Below are positions 13,721-16,046 of a stretch of DNA of 16,046 nt, one piece after another. The stretch is taken from NCBI GenBank assembly GCA_050245975.1, contig JBFWWW010000075.1, positions 1-16,046 on the forward strand, in the 5' to 3' direction. The stretch's first letter is position 1; each line of letters begins with the position of its first letter. Source of the stretch: JBFWWW01 sp050245975 (GTDB lineage Bacteria > Pseudomonadota > Alphaproteobacteria > Rhizobiales > Hyphomicrobiaceae). The notes beneath the pieces are model-generated. The model was not told the DNA's origin, did no database searches, and worked only from the letters and a program-made list of their open reading frames with translations. The translations under genes and the position numbers were made by a program.

Positions 13721-15597
13721 CGGCGCCGCCCCGCGCGCCAGCCGGAGCGCTGGGGCGCCAGCACGACGTGCGTGCGCCGGCCGAAGAGGAGGCGTCCCAG
13801 AGCCAGCAGGATGATGAGGGTGCCGATGCCCAGCCCGCCGAGCGCGAGGGGATGTTTGTGCCAGAGCAGCATCGGGCTCACCTTGCCGTCGGCGACGAGG
13901 CGCACGTTCTCGAAGATCGCCGTGGGGTCGGGGACGGACGACGTGCGCAGCATCATGGAGACGGCGGCCGACTGGTCGCGGCTGGCGATGATCGCATCGC
14001 GCACGGCCGGATCGCCGAGCACCTGCATGCGCTGCGGCGTCTGCGCGACGGCGCGCAGCAGACGCTGGCCGGCGGGGCGGTCGAGCTGGGTCAGGTAGCG
14101 CGACAGGCTGTCGAGCTCGCTCTCGCCGAGGGCGCGCGCGAGCGGCTTCAGCTCGGCCGGTTCGAGCTCGAAGAGCGCACCACGCACCGCGGGCGTGAGG
14201 CCGGCAAGGCGGGTGATGGCGACACGATCCTGCAGCTCGAGCAGGCGCTGCAGGCTGGCGCGGGAGAAGTCCTGCGGCCGCGCGCGGCGATAGATCTCGT
14301 AGTCGAGAACCTTCTGCAGATCGTTGCCGGCAACGGCAACCCACTGGAAGGCGGTCTCGATGGAGCGCGTCTCGCGCGCGATCTCGCGCGCCTGCGGCGG
14401 CCACGACGAGACGGCCTGCTGCAGCGTGCCGTCCTTGAGGCGCTTGTCGATGCCGGCCTCGCCCTCGCCGGCCAGGACCAGCGCCACGATCTCGTCGGCG
14501 GCGGGCATGCTGGTCGGCTTCACGGTGTCGAGAAACGCCTTGAAGGCGGGGTTTTTCTCGGCCAGCTCCAGCACCTTGGCGTGCGCGCGCCGGAACTCCT
14601 GCCAGATCTCGACGACGCGGTCCGCGGTCTTGCCGCTGATGTCCTTGAGGTGGTCGCCGATCTGCTCGGAGATTGACTTCGCCAGCTCCTCGCGGACCTT
14701 GGCCTTGGTGTCGGCCGATTTCATCTCGTCGGCGATGATGGGGAGCACGCCGTGGCGGAAATCCCAGATGTCCTTGGCGATCAGCACGAGGCCGACGCCG
14801 CCGGCCACGACGGAGACGAGGCGGCCGAGGACGGAGCCGACGAGGCGCTGGCCGACGCGGGCGGCCATGTTGGAAAGCTGGCGGCGGACCAGCAGCACGA
14901 CGGCGCCGGCGATGCCTTCGGTGCCTTCGGCGACGACCTGGCCGGTCGAGATCTGCGCGGCGGCGCGGCTCGGATCGATCGCATACTCGTTGCCGGCGTT
15001 CCGGCTCACGACGCTGGCGACCGTGGTGCCGTAGCGAGGACCGAGGAAGGCCTGCATGCAGGCCTTGGCCGGCTCGGCGGTATCGACGGTCGCTGCCTCG
15101 ATGCGCCGGGCCAGCGTGCGGCCGGCGCCGGCGGCCAGCATCTCCAGCGATTTTTTCATGGCGTCGGAGCGGTAGACGCGCTCGGCGACGGTCGTCGCCA
15201 GCTCCTGCGCCTTGTCCTTGGAGGCGAGCGACCGCAGAAGCTGACCCCAGCTCGATTCCTCGCGCACCTGGTCGATGGCCTGGTCGACCTGCTGGTCGAT
15301 CACCGCGTTCATGTCGGCACGGCGCCATTCGTCATCGACGAGCGCCTTGTAGTCGACCCCGGTCAGCCCTTTCTCGAGGGCGGCCAGCGTGAGGGCGTCG
15401 ATGGCATTGCGGAAGCCCGCCTCGTCGCGGGCCTGGCAGGCTTCGTACTCGCCGCGGGTCAGGGCATGCGCGGACGGCGCGACCGGCGCCAGCACCAGCG
15501 CGGCGCTCACGCCGGCAGACACCAGCGCGCGGGTGCCAGATTTCCAGAAACAGGTGCGCAACTCGGCCTCGAAATTGCGGATCAGCGTCGCATTCAA
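13717..15597 (-). CDS. Unrecognised 626-residue secreted/membrane protein
   Basis: I do not recognise this family. The N-terminus has a basic, rather long n-region and a hydrophobic core (about 24-41) ending in PSAHA-LT, a good signal peptidase I site after residue 45. The mature part holds two cysteines (C54 and C180) and a glycine/valine-rich hydrophobic region at about 222-275 that may span or insert in the membrane. A long helical stretch follows, with EELAKSISEQIGDHLKDISG. A final membrane segment at about 584-606 ends in a strongly basic tail (RRTHVV...RAGRRR), presumably cytosolic. The start is a TTG at 15597 without a visible ribosome binding site. An internal GTG at 15522 would shorten the signal peptide. 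The stop overlaps the YbjQ start. It is divergent from a symporter gene across 183 bp. Confidence 0.75.
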   Translation of the reverse strand: MNATLIRNFEAELRTCFWKSGTRALVSAGVSAALVLAPVAPSAHALTRGEYEACQARDEAGFRNAIDALTLAALEKGLTGVDYKALVDDEWRRADMNAVIDQQVDQAIDQVREESSWGQLLRSLASKDKAQELATTVAERVYRSDAMKKSLEMLAAGAGRTLARRIEAATVDTAEPAKACMQAFLGPRYGTTVASVVSRNAGNEYAIDPSRAAAQISTGQVVAEGTEGIAGAVVLLVRRQLSNMAARVGQRLVGSVLGRLVSVVAGGVGLVLIAKDIWDFRHGVLPIIADEMKSADTKAKVREELAKSISEQIGDHLKDISGKTADRVVEIWQEFRRAHAKVLELAEKNPAFKAFLDTVKPTSMPAADEIVALVLAGEGEAGIDKRLKDGTLQQAVSSWPPQAREIARETRSIETAFQWVAVAGNDLQKVLDYEIYRRARPQDFSRASLQRLLELQDRVAITRLAGLTPAVRGALFELEPAELKPLARALGESELDSLSRYLTQLDRPAGQRLLRAVAQTPQRMQVLGDPAVRDAIIASRDQSAAVSMMLRTSSVPDPTAIFENVRLVADGKVSPMLLWHKHPLALGGLGIGTLIILLALGRLLFGRRTHVVLAPQRSGWRAGRRR

Positions 15598-15618
15598 CGA
15601 TTGGCGTCGCGTTCAATA
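15581..15618. repeat. Imperfect 19-bp tandem repeat at a TTG start
   Basis: Positions 15581-15599 and 15600-15618 match at 14 of 19 positions, with a shared core GCGTCGC(A/G)TTCAA on the plus strand. Each copy contains a TTG on the reverse strand in a different frame, one of which is the proposed start of the 626-residue protein. A further GGCGTCG occurs at 15646-15652. Confidence 0.6.
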
Positions 15619-15737
15619 TGGGATCGAACGGCGCTAATGCTCAATGGCGTCGTAAAGGAACATTGGGGGCGAACTTGGGCACTCGAGGTTGCCGCAGATG
15701 TCGCGGGGACCGGCCAGGGCGCTCGTGACAGGCGGCG

Positions 15738-15751
15738 CGGAATGTGTTCCG
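15738..15751. promoter_or_regulatory. Inverted repeat upstream of the symporter gene
   Basis: CGGAA and TTCCG are exact complements around TGTG, forming a 14-bp element 30 bases before the symporter ATG. It could be an operator or a leader hairpin. Arms of five bases arise easily by chance in GC-rich DNA. Confidence 0.3.
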
Positions 15752-15780
15752 GGTAGGTCCGGACGGGGTGGGGGCACTGA

Positions 15781-16046
15781 ATGAACGTCGTTCTCGTCGG
15801 CATGCTGGCCTATGTGCTGGTGCAGTTCGCCATCGGCGCCTGGGTCTCGCGCCGGATGACCAACGAAAGCGACTACATCCTGGCCGGCCGCCGGCTGGGT
15901 GTGGTGCTGGTGGTGTTCTCGGCCTTCGCCACCTATTTCGGCGCCGAGGCCATCGTCGCCTCGGGCGGGGCCGTCTACGAGAGCGGGCTGTCGGGCGCGC
16001 TGATCGATCCGGTCGGCTACGCGGCGGCCATCATCATCGTCGGCCT
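15781..16046 (+). CDS. Sodium:solute symporter family protein, N-terminal fragment
   Basis: The first 88 residues of a gene that continues past the right edge. They show a first membrane helix (VVLVGMLAYVLVQFAIGAWV), a short cytosolic segment with SDYILAGRRLG, and a second helix beginning VVLVVFSAFATYFGAEAIV. The YxLAGRxLG loop followed by FATxxGAxxIVASGG-like helix is typical of the sodium:solute symporter (SSS) family, which imports sugars, amino acids, urea or carboxylates with sodium. The substrate cannot be judged from this fragment. The ATG at 15781 follows a GGGGTGGGGG tract that can serve as ribosome binding site. It is divergent from the 626-residue membrane protein gene. Confidence 0.85.
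   Translation, partial: MNVVLVGMLAYVLVQFAIGAWVSRRMTNESDYILAGRRLGVVLVVFSAFATYFGAEAIVASGGAVYESGLSGALIDPVGYAAAIIIVG

Noticed and set aside
15332..15616. 94-codon reverse-strand frame starting at a neighbouring TTG
   Set aside because: It overlaps the signal peptide region of the 626-residue protein in another frame and is arginine-rich without features. It arises from the tandem repeat.

Overview
The window is high-GC bacterial DNA, dense with genes and mostly in short operons. The gene set points to an alphaproteobacterium, probably Hyphomicrobiales (Rhizobiales): a short OpgH-type glucosyltransferase, a DxWGV-type HAD hydrolase, a BdhA-type 3-hydroxybutyrate dehydrogenase, and small membrane proteins. 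This assignment is inferred from protein families; no rRNA or other marker gene is present.

Layout. (1) 1-148 (-): the N-terminus of a zinc-type medium-chain dehydrogenase, cut by the window edge. (2) 206-3811 (+): a tightly coupled three-gene operon of an OpgH glucosyltransferase, an FkbM methyltransferase and an unrecognised secreted protein. It looks like a periplasmic glucan or other glycan synthesis and modification unit. A strong G-quadruplex motif lies just after its last stop. (3) 4077-4943 (-): a class IIA HAD phosphatase. (4) 5033-6022 (+): a second FkbM methyltransferase with a C-terminal extension. (5) 6028-11289: two divergent operons around one regulatory region. Leftward are a DSD1-type PLP enzyme and a class I methyltransferase. 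Rightward are a creatininase-family amidohydrolase, an M81 (MlrC-type) metallopeptidase and a methyltransferase with the hallmarks of protein arginine methyltransferases. The shared promoter region holds a perfect 17-bp palindrome and a structured leader. (6) 11299-12750: a RidA-family protein and a divergent 3-hydroxybutyrate dehydrogenase. (7) 12773-13252 (-): two small membrane proteins. (8) 13397-15597 (-): an unrecognised 626-residue secreted/membrane protein translationally coupled to a YbjQ-family protein. (9) 15781-end (+): the start of a sodium:solute symporter.

How it may work together. Region 5 reads as a catabolic or detoxifying module for cyclic amides or peptides and D-amino acids. 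The amidohydrolase and peptidase would open or cleave amide bonds, the PLP enzyme would act on D-3-hydroxy amino acids, and the nearby RidA would clear reactive imines. The two methyltransferases embedded in it do not fit simple catabolism. Four SAM-dependent methyltransferases lie within about 9.3 kb.

Limits. No tRNA, rRNA, CRISPR array, transposase or integrase was seen. The largest gene-free stretch is 3812-4076 (265 bp). Family calls come from motifs read by eye, without database searches.
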